Source: Hippophae tibetana (lineage: Eukaryota; Streptophyta; Magnoliopsida; Rosales; Elaeagnaceae). Taken from it: DNA of 64,000 bases. The notes below the pieces were generated by a model. That model searched no databases and was not told where the DNA came from. It saw nothing but the letters and a program-made list of their open reading frames with translations. Each line of letters starts with the position of its first letter. The first letter of the stretch is position 1. The stretch lies in the NCBI GenBank assembly GCA_037013495.1, contig CM072802.1:49837275-49901274 (forward strand). The letters are read 5' to 3'. Below, piece by piece: positions 46,601 through 58,128 of this stretch. The position numbers were made by a program, and so were the translations under genes.

Positions 46601-49600
46601 GGAACAGGTAAAAATAGTGGAAACAAGCGTCGCACTTTAGGTTCCTTCACGATCGGCTCCCCTGTTACCTGGTCCTGCACAACATAACCATCACTAGAAA
46701 AGTTAACTGCACAATTGTTATCAACTAATTGACCAACAAAAATGAGATTTGTAGAAAGTTGAGAAGCAAGAAACACATCGGTAAATATAGAAGAAGCATT
46801 TCCAACAGCATTGATTGGCAAAAAATTGCCATTGGCTGCCTGAATGGTAGATTGGCCAACATAAGGTCGAACATGAGACAAAGTTGTGGGAGTATTCGTC
46901 ATATGATTAGTAGCCCCCGAGTCTACATACCAAAGTGTAGTATAATTTTTACCTTGAAATCACATTACAGATAATGTTGAAATTAACATCTGTTGCACCA
47001 TTTTAGGAGTGCAGTAAGTTGCTGCAGGAGGTGCAAGATTAGGAGAAACACTTGAGGAAGACGCATGTGTTATAGTAATTGCTATTGGAGGAACATCAAC
47101 AAAAATCTGAAATGCTTAGGCCTGACGATTTTAGGGGCGAATACGATATTTTTTGATAATATGATTCTTTTTCTTGCAATAAGAACATTTTTTAGGATAA
47201 TTGGCAGCAATATGCCTATATATTTTGCAGCAAAAACATTGCAGATTTTTAGAAGGCATAGGTGATCCACGTCTTTGGGCAGCATAAGCCATAGTTGCCA
47301 TCGTGGAACTACCATGAGATTGTTTCAGAATAGCTTGAGTACTAAGACATTGTTCTTCACGAAGTAACTCACCAAAAACAAATATCCAAAGAGGGAACAA
47401 GAGATATGTTTAATAGAGAAGAGCGAATCGATTCATATTCCGGGCTTAATTTAATAAGAAATTGATCATGTTGGTTAGTCCTGTGAAAATTTTGAGTAGT
47501 TGATATAGCAACAACAAGAACATCTCTTGTAACTAAATCAGCATATTCATGCCAAAGAGTCAAAAATATCGAGTAATAGTCCTGGATGGAAAGACTACCA
47601 CGTTGAAACATGGTAATTGCATATTCCAACTGAAAGTGACGAGCATCATTGTCTTGATGAACTTTCTTCGAATAATTCCACATGGATTGAGCAGAGCGAT
47701 GAGCCAGCAAGTTAGTGACGATATGTGGCTTCACCAAACTAAGAAGCCAAGACACGATTCGAGCATCAAGCATAGTCCAAGAAGGAGAAGACATGACTTC
47801 CTCCGTGCCATCAATATGACTCCAAACGTCTTTTCTCTTGAGGAAAAGTTCAAATTGGAAAACCCAGGTAGAGTAATTTTTGCCTGTAAACTTAACACAC
47901 TGGTGTATTGTCCATTGCAAGTAAATGAAACCCAAGACAAAGCAAAAGAAATATTCAAAAAATTAAAGAAATCGAGAGGGTTTTAAACAGAGATTGCCGA
48001 AGAACACTTGTTTAGCAGAAAATGCTAGAAAATATCAATGAAGATTTTCTCAGAAATAGAATATCGAAAGATTTCAAACTTGCTCTGATACCATGTCAAG
48101 AATAAGTCAAGAATGTTGTATGAAAATGACCGAATGATTTGGTCTTGTGATTTCTTTCTATTTATAAACTTTATAATATACAATAAAGCTACAAAATACA
48201 ATAAAACTCTCTATAGACAGCTGTGGATAGCTGTTTATGGAAAGCTGTGGATAATTGTTTATGGACAATTGTTGTCAATGGAGCACATCAAAGCTATTCT
48301 GGACAACTATGTTGTCCATTGATAGGTAAGTATGAAGAAAATATATGAAACGCATCAGTTATGTGATTTGAAGCATCAGGGTAAATAATCTAAGGAGTTT
48401 TAGTCTGAGATGTAGGACTCGAGGCTTTTAAAAAATTACCTTTGTAGGCTAGCAAATTTGTAGGGGTATATGCTGGTATATGTGAAGGACTGACCAAATA
48501 AATGGCTAGTGGAGAGCGTTTTGTAAAGTTGTTCCATCTGCTTTGAATTGAAGGTTCCACTAGAAGTGGAGGTCTTTTGGGATATCCCTGTTGAATTTCA
48601 GTAGTGGTCTGGTAGCCCCGACTTCTATTGGTGAACTCCCTCGATTTCCAATCTGTAGGCTTCCCGTGTATTTCCCAACAGGTGGCTTTTTACGACAATG
48701 TTCATACCATGGATGCTCTTTTGTTTTTGGATGATGTGGTGTAAGACCCATTTGGGGCCCAACTGGAGGCCCATGAGACAATAGTCCAACATTTTCATAT
48801 TCAAGTGGCCCACGAATGTTCATTAAATTTTTTGGCACATTTGGCGCATCTCCAGTCCAAAAATTATTGAGCGAGCTCCTAGATCTATTTGGTCTAGCCC
48901 CTACATGAAACCCATTTGGCCTATTCAGCCCATGGTTTCTAAGAGCTCTATCTCCTCTTTCGTACATCAACAACCTTGCATTACCACCATTTTTGCACAT
49001 TAGCTTCCTCCTCAGTCCTTCACATCTCACTTTTGAAAAAACTTCACGAATGGAAGGGAGTGATCGACGGCCAAGAACCCTCCCTTTATGTCGTCGAGCT
49101 CCTGGTTTAGGCTTGTGAGAAACTCGTGTACTCTTTCGGCTTGGATGTTCTGTTTGTGCCAAACACAACATCCTCTTTATGTATCCAATTTTCATCTGAA
49201 CCCGAGTCTAATTCTTGTCACAAAGTGACCATTTTCATGTAAAAATTAGTCACCTCACGTTTTACTTGCTTCAGCTATCATAAATTAGTTTTTATTTTGA
49301 GGATACAGAGAACATTAGCATCCGAATAGGTCTCGCGAATAGCATCCCAAATATCTTTGGTTGTTGGAAAAAAAGATATGTTTTCTCGATTGAATATTAC
49401 ATTGAGTGGATTAGCCAAGCTCTCACCATCAAATTTTTGGCTTTTCATTTTTAAAGATTATTAGATTGCAACTATGCTAGCTCTTCGGTTTCACCGTTGA
49501 GGTAACCTAACTTTCACTTGCCTTCGATTACTAATTGTATAGATTGTGTCCACTTATGGTAGTTTTTTTCGTTGAGTTTTTCCACTATGAGTTGGATGGA

Positions 49601-52600
49601 TGAATTTTCATATCCTCCAAAATTCATGATTGTAGGCTCTCTATTTCTTTATCTGAATTCTTAGCTAAAGCTAATTTTGAGGAGGAGTTGTTTACCTAAG
49701 TCGTGATTGGCAAGTTTTAAAAAAATTTACTTTGTTACCACGTGGATTGTATAACCAAAAGGATTATAATTCTTATTACTTTAAACGGTATACTCTAACT
49801 TCTATTTATAAAGAGTTCTAATAAATAAATTAGAGAAAAATAATATCTATACATATCATAATAATCAGGAAAAGTATTGTCTAAACAGTATTTACAAATC
49901 TAAAATAAAAATATGCATAGTTAAATATAACTGAAAATCCCAGCATTTTTCTGGATTTCCACAATGAAGAACTCGAAGATGATGAATGTTCTTCAAGTTT
50001 TCAATAGCTCTTCATGATGAATGTTGAATTCGATTTTTGTTGTCCAGGTTCTTCAATTTGATCCTGTAAAAACAGTCAAAGAGACACTGGTTGTTGTCTG
50101 CCAAAGACACTTGGATGTCAAAGTCTGGTCTAGAATTGAGAGAAAAATTGGGCAGAGTTTCAGTAGTGTGAATTGTAATGTGTACTCGAGAGCTGAAATA
50201 TTGAGGAGTTTTTATAGGTGGGAGATTTTGGCAGATACTGTTGCTTGAGATAATTCTATCTGTATCTTAGCAGGTGAATACTGGAATAATAATCGAATTT
50301 TGAAATTACTCTTTATATAATAGTCTCATTTAATTATGAGATAATTATTATAAATAAGGGAGCATATTTGTTGGATATCTTTTTAGTGGAAGACATATTC
50401 TTAGGATATGCTTTCTGTAGAGTCTTGATCTACTTAAATGTTTATTAGATCCTGATCAGTCCGATTGACTAGTCAAATGAGACACATGGCCCAATTACTA
50501 TTCGTCATGCGTATTTGGTGAAAAATAGCCCAACCCTTCAATGTATAGCTCGTATTGGTCCACATGATACAGCCTTGAGCTTGTTAGGCAAACTGCAGTG
50601 TGGTAAACCAACCTAATTTAGCAATATTAATGATGACATCATGCATAAACTAGCACTTTTTGTGATATTCCAGCCTGCCCAAATTTTCTAGATACAATTA
50701 ATGTATTTGTGCTTTTACAGAAAAAGGAAAACAGCAAGAGAAGGAAAGAAGAGCATAACCTATCAAGGAAAAGCAAAGATAAAAGGGTATGACTTTTGTA
50801 ATAATTTTGTGTTATTCCATTGGATTTATTCAGGTTTCTAGTATGATATTTTGTTTTATGAATCAGTGATTTTATTGTTTTTGATTTTACTCTTTTTGGT
50901 CTCTGCATCAATCATTTCCTTGGGCACATAAATTCATGGTCAACATGTGTAGTGATATTAGTCAGTGAGACTTAATTGTCTCCTTTATTTCTCTCGAGGG
51001 GGGGTATGCACAAAAATAATAATGTTTGGGTTTAATTTATCAATTGTTTCGTGGAGGTAAGGAATGAATTAGATGCACGATTGATGCATATAACCCTAAG
51101 CTGCGCTTTCATTTAAAAAAAATTATTGGGGAGAGGGGGAGTAGATCCTGTTGGAGTTTTGAATGAAATCATATACTGTCCTTTTCTCGAAATATCTTGC
51201 TGCATATTCTATATAACATGTGTGTATGAGCACATTCGGGACAATGTTCAATTGTGAACAACCTAGGAATGATGTCATAATAATAGAATTGAGTTTTTGG
51301 AGATTTATTTAGCCAGTCAAAATATCTTGGAAGGCCAATGCATTTATCATGAGGAATACTTATCGGAAAAAAAGGCCAGTATATCTTAAATTATTGTTTT
51401 CTCTGTAACACGTCTCTGTTCCTCTTTCTTTTACGGCATTGCTGGGGTGCTGCTCAACCTGTTGGTAGAATCAAGTGATTAGTAATCATGTTGCAGAATT
51501 TGTACTTGCTACTTTTTCAGTTCAATGTTTCTTAAGAAAACTCGATCAGTTAATTTTGAATTATTTTACATTTATCGGCCTGTGATTCTCTCCTTGCGTG
51601 GGCTTTCTACTATTTCTCTAGAGCTAGCTCCATTTGATGGATGTTTATTTCTTCACAATCCATGTCGCTATAGAATACATTTGCAATTATTTTCAGGAAA
51701 GAGTGTCCGATCCTTCTGCAAAATCGACTCAGTTTGCTGCTCGGTCAAATGTTACTCCATATGCTCTACCAATGCTTCCTACAAATATTGATGATGGCAT
51801 GTCATGCAAAGGTGATATTTTAATAGCTTTTAAGTGTACTTACATTTTTATATTTCAATATATACAAGAACTTATTGAAGTTAAGCTGGAAATTGATTGT
51901 TTGTTTTTGAAAGAAAGGAGGAGGAATTATTTCGAAACCTAATAAATGCGGACTGTATCTAGGATCTGATTTATAAGTAGGTGGCAAAATCTGCTGAAGG
52001 AGTTGAATGAATGCTGGGTACACAATCTGTTAAACTCCTGTTTTTTTCTAACTTCTCTGTTCTGCTACTATTGATTATTATGGGTTTTGAAATCTGTGGT
52101 GCATTGTTATACTTCTACAAGCAATAGGAGTTACTTTAACAATGTCCTGTAGGTCTCATGTCTATACGACTTTTATTTTATTTTATTTACACATTTACAC
52201 ACCCATGCGCATATAAACTGGAGTGCCTTGGAAGAATCCAGAAAAAGGAAAACATTTGAAGAGTGCCTTTTTGGGAACAAAAAAAAAATTCAATGTAAAT
52301 TTATGCATTTTTCTGCTTATAGATTATTTGAATGGGCTAGTAGAGTTTTTAAGGAACTCACTCAGTTTGCTATTCAATGACTGTAGTTATAAAGTTAATT
52401 GATCTGTTTTTGGTGTCTGTCAGTTTTATTTGCCTAAATTCTTAAACATTGTGAAGTCATTGTTTGAAAATGCTGGCACGTACATCTTCTGGATGGAAGT
52501 TTCTTCACTGCTATTCTGGTGGTGTAAAAGCACCACATGCTATAGTTATTACCACCAAGGCCGCATATACTTTCGTAATTGTTTCTCTTGCAACAAGAAA

Positions 52601-54615
52601 ATGCTTTAGAATTCTAATGCACTTACGCATAACTTTTATCTCTGTATCGTCCTTTTCATTGTTTGTTTAAGTTTTAGATTATGTTGTTGCAGCTATTGAT
52701 GGTCCTATAGGAGATCTTCTGGAGATAAATGATGAGGCCTTGAATCAAATTTCTGGTAACATGACTAATTTTCAGGTGAAGAACTTTCACATATTTTGAC
52801 TTTCGTCAGTGCAACCATTACTTTAGTTTGTAAACTTCTTTGCATTTAAAATTCGAAGCCAAAATTCTTCCAGTAAAAGCCATTTCTGCGTAAGTGATTT
52901 ATATAAGCATCGTTTCTGAGGGCTTTGGAGGGTTCTGTGTTTTCATTCTGAAATATAAACACTGCATAAAGTATAATGCCTACTTCAAGTTAGTTGAGAT
53001 GCTTGGTTCATTTTACTTTTTATTCCACGTTGAAATGTGGTTTGCATTTTTAAGTTGCTGATTATTCAAAGCTAAGAAGTTAGTATATCAAGTATGTTAA
53101 TTAATATTAGTATATATAGTTAATCAGTAATGAATTCTGTGATGTTGAAGTTGAAACTCAAATTCCCATTTATTTTCTACCTCTTGTTTTTCAGATACAG
53201 GAGAGGCTTGCTCTCTTTGGCCAACTTTGGGATAACATTATCAAGATTATGAATCTTCAGTACGTCTTTCGTCTGTTTTTCTTCCATGTATTTTATACTC
53301 CCACCTACATAATATGAGTGGTTATGGAGTTGACCCACGGGTTCCCTACCAGCACACATCATCGCTATTTCTACTTAAGCATTTGTTTTTGCTCATTTGA
53401 TCCTAAGTGTTTTGTTTTTTTTTATATATTTGGGTCAATATTTGGTCTTAGGTTGATAACTTTAAAATTGAAAGGCAATTGATCAAGGAAAATCCTAAAT
53501 AGTTTGAATGATCAATTTGGTACCCAATATTTTTTACTCCCAAAAAAGTTTATCTCAGAAATTTAGTACCTTATTCAATTTGATCAAATTGGTAACCCAA
53601 CTTTTCCAATTTGACATATCTAGATAGTTTTAGGAGTACCAAATTTCTTAAATGGAGAAAATTGGAGGCTACTGTGTTGGTCCAGTTGTAGAAGCTAGGT
53701 ACCAAATTAGTAGAGTCAATTTTGAGGACTAATTCGGTTGAATCATGAAACACAAATAACATGGCATGGCATGCAACATTGGTAAGTAAAGCTAGACCCA
53801 CAGATGGGTGAAGAGTCTAGTTGGTCAATTTGTTTGGGTAAAAAGTGTGATTTAATTATCTAGGTTAAAAAAGGTGATATTTAGTCTTTTTGTTTATAAA
53901 AAAGTACTAAAGAAGGATATTTGATATTTTTTCAATATTATTTTATTATTAATTTTTTTTATCAAAAGTTATTAAGTAGCTATTTTTAATAAGAAAAATG
54001 ACTAGATGACATACTTTATAACTTAGAGGACTAAATACCATCTTTCATAAAAGGAAAAGGACTCCACAACATTTTTCCCCCACAGAATTGTTCTCACTAA
54101 TAGGCTGTCATGTCAGTTGCAATTATCAAATGTGTGGCATCTAATAGTGCTTTTCTTTTTTGGTTGAAAGAAAATCAATGATGGCTGATTCAAAATTCGG
54201 GTGTTTAGTTCACATGTCAATATGTTTCTTTCTTGTGTTATCAAACGCCGAGTAGTCCATTACTAGAAATTTCGTACCCTGTAATGAGAGCATGCCATGT
54301 ATTAGTTCACTTATATTGGTTAGGTCTTAACTTTCTCCCCTTTTCCATTTTTAAGATGAAATTATGCAACCAAGTGTACTTTGGAGCTACTAGTTTAGTA
54401 CATGTTTTATGTCTCAGAAAAGAAAACAAATAGAAACTTGGCGGATTGGCGTTAATTGTTGTATGAATGATTGAACAATTCTCTGTACCTATTCTTTTGG
54501 CAGCTTAAGCCACATTCCAGAAGTAATGAAGCAGATGCCCCCTTTGACAGAGAAAGTGAATGAAGAGCTTGCTAACGCCATTATACCCCGCCCAAGCCAT
54601 CATATGCAATCATGA
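40644..54615 (+). CDS. SANT/Myb-like, DUF3755-type nuclear protein
   Basis: A plant protein of 252 residues in seven exons: 40644-40861, 41979-42078, 50721-50786, 51697-51811, 52693-52775, 53195-53259 and 54504-54615. All introns are GT-AG and all phases fit. Residues 1-57 are low-complexity (Ser, Asn, Gln). Residues 58-106 form a SANT/Myb-like domain with NWSTEEQKILEE and NKTVRDVALRCRWM, closing on the usual Trp. A basic stretch KKENSKRRKEEHNL (107-120) looks like a nuclear signal. Then come SDPSAKSTQFAAR, LLEINDEALNQISGN and a C-terminal part ending IPEVMKQMPPLTEKVNEELA. From memory this matches Arabidopsis proteins annotated DUF3755 (AT3G07565-like), of similar length; molecular role unproven, probably chromatin- or DNA-related. 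Odd point: intron 2 is 8.6 kb because of retrotransposons. The coding part has no stop or shift, so the gene is probably functional if intron 2 is spliced. Confidence 0.9.
42990..43390. other. Unassigned GC-richer intron segment
   Basis: Noticeably less AT-rich than the rest of the intron, with frames such as 42799-43161 and 43174-43389 on the plus strand. No domain recognised; may be LTR or captured sequence next to copia-4. Confidence 0.35.
43391..43827 (-). repeat. copia-4 3' LTR with minisatellite
   Basis: TGTCAGAAATAAG to GTCCATTGATA on the plus strand. Shares with 48094-48324 its first about 110 bases and its last about 60. The middle is a 24-bp repeat array missing from the other LTR. 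Minus-strand TATA-like TCTATAAATAG at about 43455-43465. Confidence 0.88.
43511..43706. repeat. 24-bp minisatellite inside the LTR
   Basis: Three identical units of TGGATAGTTGTGGACAACTG plus TTTA (43511-43582), a fourth with GGACATT (43583-43606), then increasingly diverged units to about 43706. Because 24 is a multiple of three it leaves an open frame of repeated DSCGQLFM-like text, which is not a gene. Confidence 0.92.
43850..44566 (-). pseudogene. copia-4 RNase H
   Basis: Minus-strand RNase H landmarks: YSDADWVDCA, SSTESEYRA, LLAELDFSETDPTPLHANNN, VYHERTKHIKVDCYSIRE and ELQIVDIFTKTLTHH. The last part of reverse transcriptase (MELNIKLCKEEG, KLVDRLVYLTITKPDISFA) is in the same frame as the first half. 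Stops lie at 44274-44276 and in the conserved S-W-KSKK motif near 44210-44220. Ends before a polypurine tract TTGAGAGAGG (about 43831-43840). Confidence 0.88.
44567..45535 (-). pseudogene. copia-4 reverse transcriptase, degenerate
   Basis: Scattered in three frames. YVDD is still readable at about 44783-44794 (LLVYVDDIVI). The N-terminal part (QAM at 45311, RSSRVSVPPERYGFSP upstream) and the LDVKNVFLHGDL-like region (about 45020-45060) can be followed through several shifts and stops. Confidence 0.8.
45736..46950 (-). pseudogene. copia-4 protease and integrase
   Basis: Protease WYVDSGATNHMT is intact (about 46905-46940). Pre-integrase: VWHHHLGHPNTQ, CKLGKS. Integrase DDE residues are all present: LIRSDVWGP, LRTDSSGEY and TPQQNGVTERKNRH. 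A stop at 46117-46119 follows EYLSTEF. The C-terminal part reads FWIEALKTTTHLINRLPS, FGCVCFVHL and RCAFLGYN. Confidence 0.9.
47131..47935 (-). pseudogene. copia-4 gag
   Basis: Minus-strand gag from MGFIYLQWTIHQ (47935) with FTGKNYSTWVFQFELFLK, DARIVSWLLSLVKPHI, YSKKVHQDNDARHFQLE and SLSIQDYYSIFLTLWHEYAD. The frame shifts near 47385, then reads FGELLREEQCLSTQA and a double zinc knuckle region (CFCCKIYRHIAANYPKKC, then CSYCKKKNHIIKKY) in which several Cys and Gly positions are replaced. Confidence 0.88.
48079..48093 (-). other. copia-4 primer binding site
   Basis: TTGCTCTGATACCA, the reverse complement of TGGTATCAGAGCAA, directly next to the right LTR. Confidence 0.88.
48094..48324 (-). repeat. 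copia-4 5' LTR, short form
   Basis: 231 bp, TGTCAAGAATAAG to GTCCATTGATA. Has about two units of the GTTTATGG-(GA)AAGCTGTGGA repeat where the other LTR has a long array. Confidence 0.88.
48326..49742 (-). pseudogene. copia-5 relic: gag and start of protease
   Basis: An older minus-strand copia. Gag text is split over frames: GYENSSIQLIVEKLNEKNYH, KWTQSIQLVIEGKGKLGYLN (about 49620-49500), HEFLTSLNQELDDIKG (about 49130-49080), then GRRSLPSIREVFSKVRCEGL (about 49075-49015). The zinc knuckle region is PWYEHCRK with lost cysteines. Protease is PDASNHITDAFHIFSSYLP (about 48385-48330), cut off exactly at the copia-4 border. A 211-codon frame at 48560-49195 is this gag, not a host gene. A TGGTAACAAAG primer-site-like sequence (minus strand) ends at about 49740. 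Confidence 0.8.
49743..50600 (-). repeat. Possible LTR of copia-5
   Basis: Follows the primer-site-like sequence with TGGATTGTATAACC and has LTR-like features, but no second copy is present and the far end is not defined. Confidence 0.35.
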
Positions 54616-54790
54616 TAATGCGTCTTCTCCTTCACTGGGACGTTCATAGTAGTTTACGTAAGCTAGAGGACCCTTAGCATTTTTTTATCCTTGTAGAATT
54701 GTTCATAGTCAAATTGTGAGTTCCTTTTATTTATTCATTTTTTATGCTACTAGCTTTGTTTGATTCATTAAGCATGATTTAACCGTGTTC
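54616..54790 (+). other. 3' UTR of the host gene (approximate)
   Basis: Follows the TGA at 54613-54615. T-rich with a possible polyadenylation signal GATAAATA at about 54795; the end is estimated. Confidence 0.4.
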
Positions 54791-55364
54791 TACGGATAAA
54801 TATGGGAAGAAATTTTTTGTTATTATAATTAATTATTAGGAAATAGAAAGTAAGAATGATTAATAATTTTTTGATATGAGTATCTTTTTTAATTTTTGTA
54901 ATGCTTGTACTATGCCATTAGGTTCTATTTGAATGGTGTGTAAAGTTGGGTTGGTTAGGTTTTAAACTAAAACTTAAACCAACTCAATCTAATTGGTTCT
55001 TGAAAAATAGAAACCAATCCAATTAAAGGAGTAAAATTTATTCAAACCTTTTAAAAAAATGTGAGTTGGTTTGAGTTAGATGGATTAGTTTTTGAACTTT
55101 TTATTTTTTTCTTTATATCGTGTTATATAAATGTTTGTTCTTTTAAAATAAATTTGATTTTACAAATTTTAAATTCTACAATTTGAATCACATATGTCAT
55201 ATCATAATTTTTATTGTTTAGATTATAGGTTTCTAAATCTTTAAAGTAGTTTGTAGTATGAACACATTAATTTTAGTGTCTCTAATTATATCATATATAC
55301 ACATAAACAATAAAAAAACTTGTGATTTTAGATGTATAATTAGATGTATAAGATTATATGTTAG

Positions 55365-55580
55365 TGTTAAGGATTGAGGATACTTTGCCTTATTCTAAGG
55401 CTTGAAATCTATGAATTAAACCAGATCTTAATTCTAGGAGATTTTTTTGTATATACTTTCCATTTTATTTATATTTTACATTTATTGTAATTGATATGTA
55501 ATTAACTCATAATATGTATATTGTTATAAATAGGACATTACTCACCACTTTAAAGTGGTGGTTTTCATCAAACACTCTCA
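55365..55580 (+). repeat. copia-6 left LTR
   Basis: 216 bp, TGTTAAGGATTGAGG to AACACTCTCA, with a TATA box TATAAATA at about 55525. Confidence 0.92.
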
Positions 55581-55595
55581 TGGTATCAAAGCTTG
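55581..55595 (+). other. copia-6 primer binding site
   Basis: TGGTATCAAAGCTTG directly after the left LTR, initiator methionine tRNA type. Confidence 0.85.
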
Positions 55596-55599
55596 TTCT

Positions 55600-56853
55600 T
55601 TGTCATCCATGGTTGCAAGCTAGACAAGATTCTTAGTAGTATATTTGAATCCTTTGGACTCAGTAGAAGTAAGAAGAGCATAAAGAAGGCCAATGGATCC
55701 AAGAACACTAAGATTCGTCGAATGACGAGTCTTGAAAATCCCTGCTTTGGCTCGTGTGAGCTTAGGATGAGAGCCCAACATAAATGTAGGAGTAGAAGGA
55801 CCTAGAATGATCTCAATAGTGGTCTCAATTGAAGATGGACTGGGGGTAGGTTGTGGCGAAAAAGGACCTACAAGGAAATCAATAGCTTGCACAGACTCAT
55901 CCACAGGTTCAGTACAAATAACACACTGGGAAGAATTAGATTGAGGAATGTGCAGGGAATGGGGTGAAATGGAAGATGAGGGTGGGTTGATATGAATGAG
56001 ACATGGTTCCAAAAAATTGGAAATATGGAGAGAAGAGAGGGATTGGGCCTGAGAACTATCAAGAGAAAGGAAGTGAGTTTCATTAAATTGAGCGTGTAAG
56101 GTGGTATATAGCCTAGTGATGGTGGGATCAAAGTAATAAAACCCTTTGTAAGAGGGATTGTAGCCTAAGAAAATGCAAAGAATACTGCGAGGAGAAAGTT
56201 TGTGAGGCATATAATCTCACAAACAAGGATAAACATAACAACCAAAAGGATGAAAATTCTCATAATTCGGAGAAGAACCATAGAGAAGTTCAAAGGGTGA
56301 CTTACCTCCAAGAAGTGGTATGGGCAATCAATTTATGATGTAAGTTGCAATGTTGAAGGCGTCAACCCAGAAGCGAAGAGAAAGGTGAGAGTGGAAAAGA
56401 AGGACCAAGCCAGTCTCAGTTACATGGCGATGTTTTCTTTCAGCACGACCATTTTGGATGGGTGTATATGGACAAGATAGTTGATGATGGATACTAGAGA
56501 TACTTAGGTGAGCTTTGAAACTGTTGCTAGTAAATTTGGCACCATCGTTGCTTTGAAATTGGAGGAAAATATCCAAAAAATCATATTTGCATTTTAAAGG
56601 ATAAAGCCAAGTGAACCGAGAACAATCATCAATGAAAAGAACATAGTAGGCAAAACCCAAATTCAATTTGACGGGAGGACCCTAGATGTTGCAATGAATA
56701 AGATCTACTCGAGAATAAGGCAAACAATGATTTTTCGCAAGTTGACATACTACACAAAGTGGGAAATGGCAATAGAGACGTAAGATAAAGATGTCCTTTT
56801 TTATTTAAAAAAAAATGATAGAATGATTTACATGTCCAAGGCGAGTATGCCAT
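55600..56853 (-). pseudogene. copia-6 integrase, inverted
   Basis: Minus strand, from CEKSLFALF and HCN-GPPVK through AYYVLFIDDCSRFTWLYP, QSNDGAKFTS and PIQNGRAERKHRH to FWVDAFNIATYIIN. It then continues with PHKLSPRSILCIFLGYN, YYFDPTITRLYTTLHAQF and a Pro/Ser-rich linker. The first catalytic Asp is replaced (HCN) and the next Trp is a TAG. The end reads KNLV-stop-LATMDDKEQAL (55595-55655), which is the very start of a reverse transcriptase, cut exactly where the inversion begins. Confidence 0.9.
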
Positions 56854-57057
56854 AAATCATAGGAAGCATGTAGTGATTTATTTTTAAGGACATAAATAAA
56901 AGCAGAATTTCCATGCTCCAACACATATAGGTTGCCATCCCTTCTACCGGTCGCCACCACCCTTCTAGTTTGACGATTTTGGACAGTAAAAAAATTATTA
57001 GTAAATTTAACGAAAAGAGGGAAATCAGACGTTAATTTACTAATTGAAAGAAGATTT

Positions 57058-58128
57058 TTAGTAAGATGAGGAACGACTAAGACATAATATATGAATATTT
57101 GTAACAGGAGAAAAGGTACCGGTGTGGGTTACGAGTAGAGATGCACTGTTTCCTACAATTATAGAGTCCTTACTCGTGTAATTAGTGGGCTGATCTAAAG
57201 TAGATGGATCAGTGGTCATATGGGCTGAAGCCCTAGTGTTCAAATACCAATCAGATGCCTCAAGTCCAGAGAGAGAACAAGAGTTGCTAAATGCTTCGGC
57301 AAGATGAGCAGAGGAATCATTTTGAGCATACCGGCGTTTGCAGCGATCAACATAATGACCCTCCATGCGATAGATTTGGCATCGAGGTGGGTGACGTCGC
57401 TGCCCAGAGTTGAAGCACTTATGGTTGGAAAAGTTTCTATCGGGGTTACTGAAACAACCCCACTAGTTGCCTTGATTTGAAGAATGGTGACCATGGTTGG
57501 TAGCGTGGCCTCGATTGGTGGCGATGAATGTCGCAACAGTGGTGGCAGAAGGCTCAAGGGATCATTGGAAGATCTCAAAGCTTCGGCTTTGGAGACCAAA
57601 TCCAAAAAACATGGGAACAGAGTGAGAGCCATCTGTGCAGTGGAGAAGTTAGAGAAATTGGAGTCGAGGCCGTAGAGGAACTAATGGAATTATTTGGTGT
57701 CATCGACGGACTGTTCGATGGCGTGAAGTTGGTCACACACGACCTTGAAGGCTCAGGCATATTTTGTAATTTTTTTGGAGCCGCGTTTCATCAATTGTAA
57801 ATCATCCTTGAGACGTAATTATCGTGCCTTCAAGCGATGGTTGAAAGTGTTCTCCAAGGTGAGCCAGACGTCATGTGTAGTGGAGAGGCCAAAAACCTCA
57901 ACCATGGCTTCTTTGGTGAGGGAGGAAAGTAAGAGACTGAGTAGACGTTGTTCTGCAACTTTCCACACCATGTATTTGTTATTAGGTGTGCTAGAGTTGG
58001 CAGGTTCAAAACGGGTTGGCGGCAGAAGGGTTCCATCAATATATTTCAATAATTATTGACTCTCAAGAAGAGGAGGGAGTTGGCTTTTCCATAGAAGGTA
58101 GTTTAAGGAAGAAAACTTGATGGTGATC
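57058..58128 (-). pseudogene. copia-6 gag and protease, inverted
   Basis: Minus strand gag: MITIKFSSLNYLLWKSQ (from about 58122), LPPTRFEPANSS, WLTLENTFNHRLKARE, DQLHAIEQSVDDT and SKAEALRSS. Then a zinc knuckle with its second Cys changed to Tyr (CQIYRMEGHYVDRC), and a protease with a damaged active site (DWYLNTRASAHMT, where relatives have D-T-G). Stops and shifts at 58060, 57680 and 57240-57370. Confidence 0.88.

Larger units (their letters stand above)
43391..48325 (-). mobile_element. copia-4, degenerate Ty1/copia element in intron 2
   Basis: Minus-strand element with LTRs at 43391-43827 and 48094-48324, primer binding site next to the right one, and gag to RNase H in between. LTR lengths differ (437 against 231 bp) because of a minisatellite expansion. 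No matching duplication at the two ends (ATAGT against GTAAG), so one flank has changed. Right of the element, the minus-strand host text is the protease of an older copia (copia-5). Confidence 0.92.
42079..50720 (+). other. Transposon-filled intron 2 of the host gene
   Basis: 8642 bases from GTAAGA to TTTTACAG. It contains copia-4 and the copia-5 relic, both opposite to the gene's transcription, plus an LTR-like stretch and an unassigned GC-richer segment (42990-43390). The other introns are 0.4-1.3 kb, which suggests an original intron of ordinary size. Confidence 0.88.

Noticed and set aside
48560..49195. 211-codon minus-strand ORF that could pass for a host exon
   Set aside because: Its text, with neighbouring frames, matches copia gag (GRRSLPSIREVF and the PWYEHCRK zinc-knuckle region).
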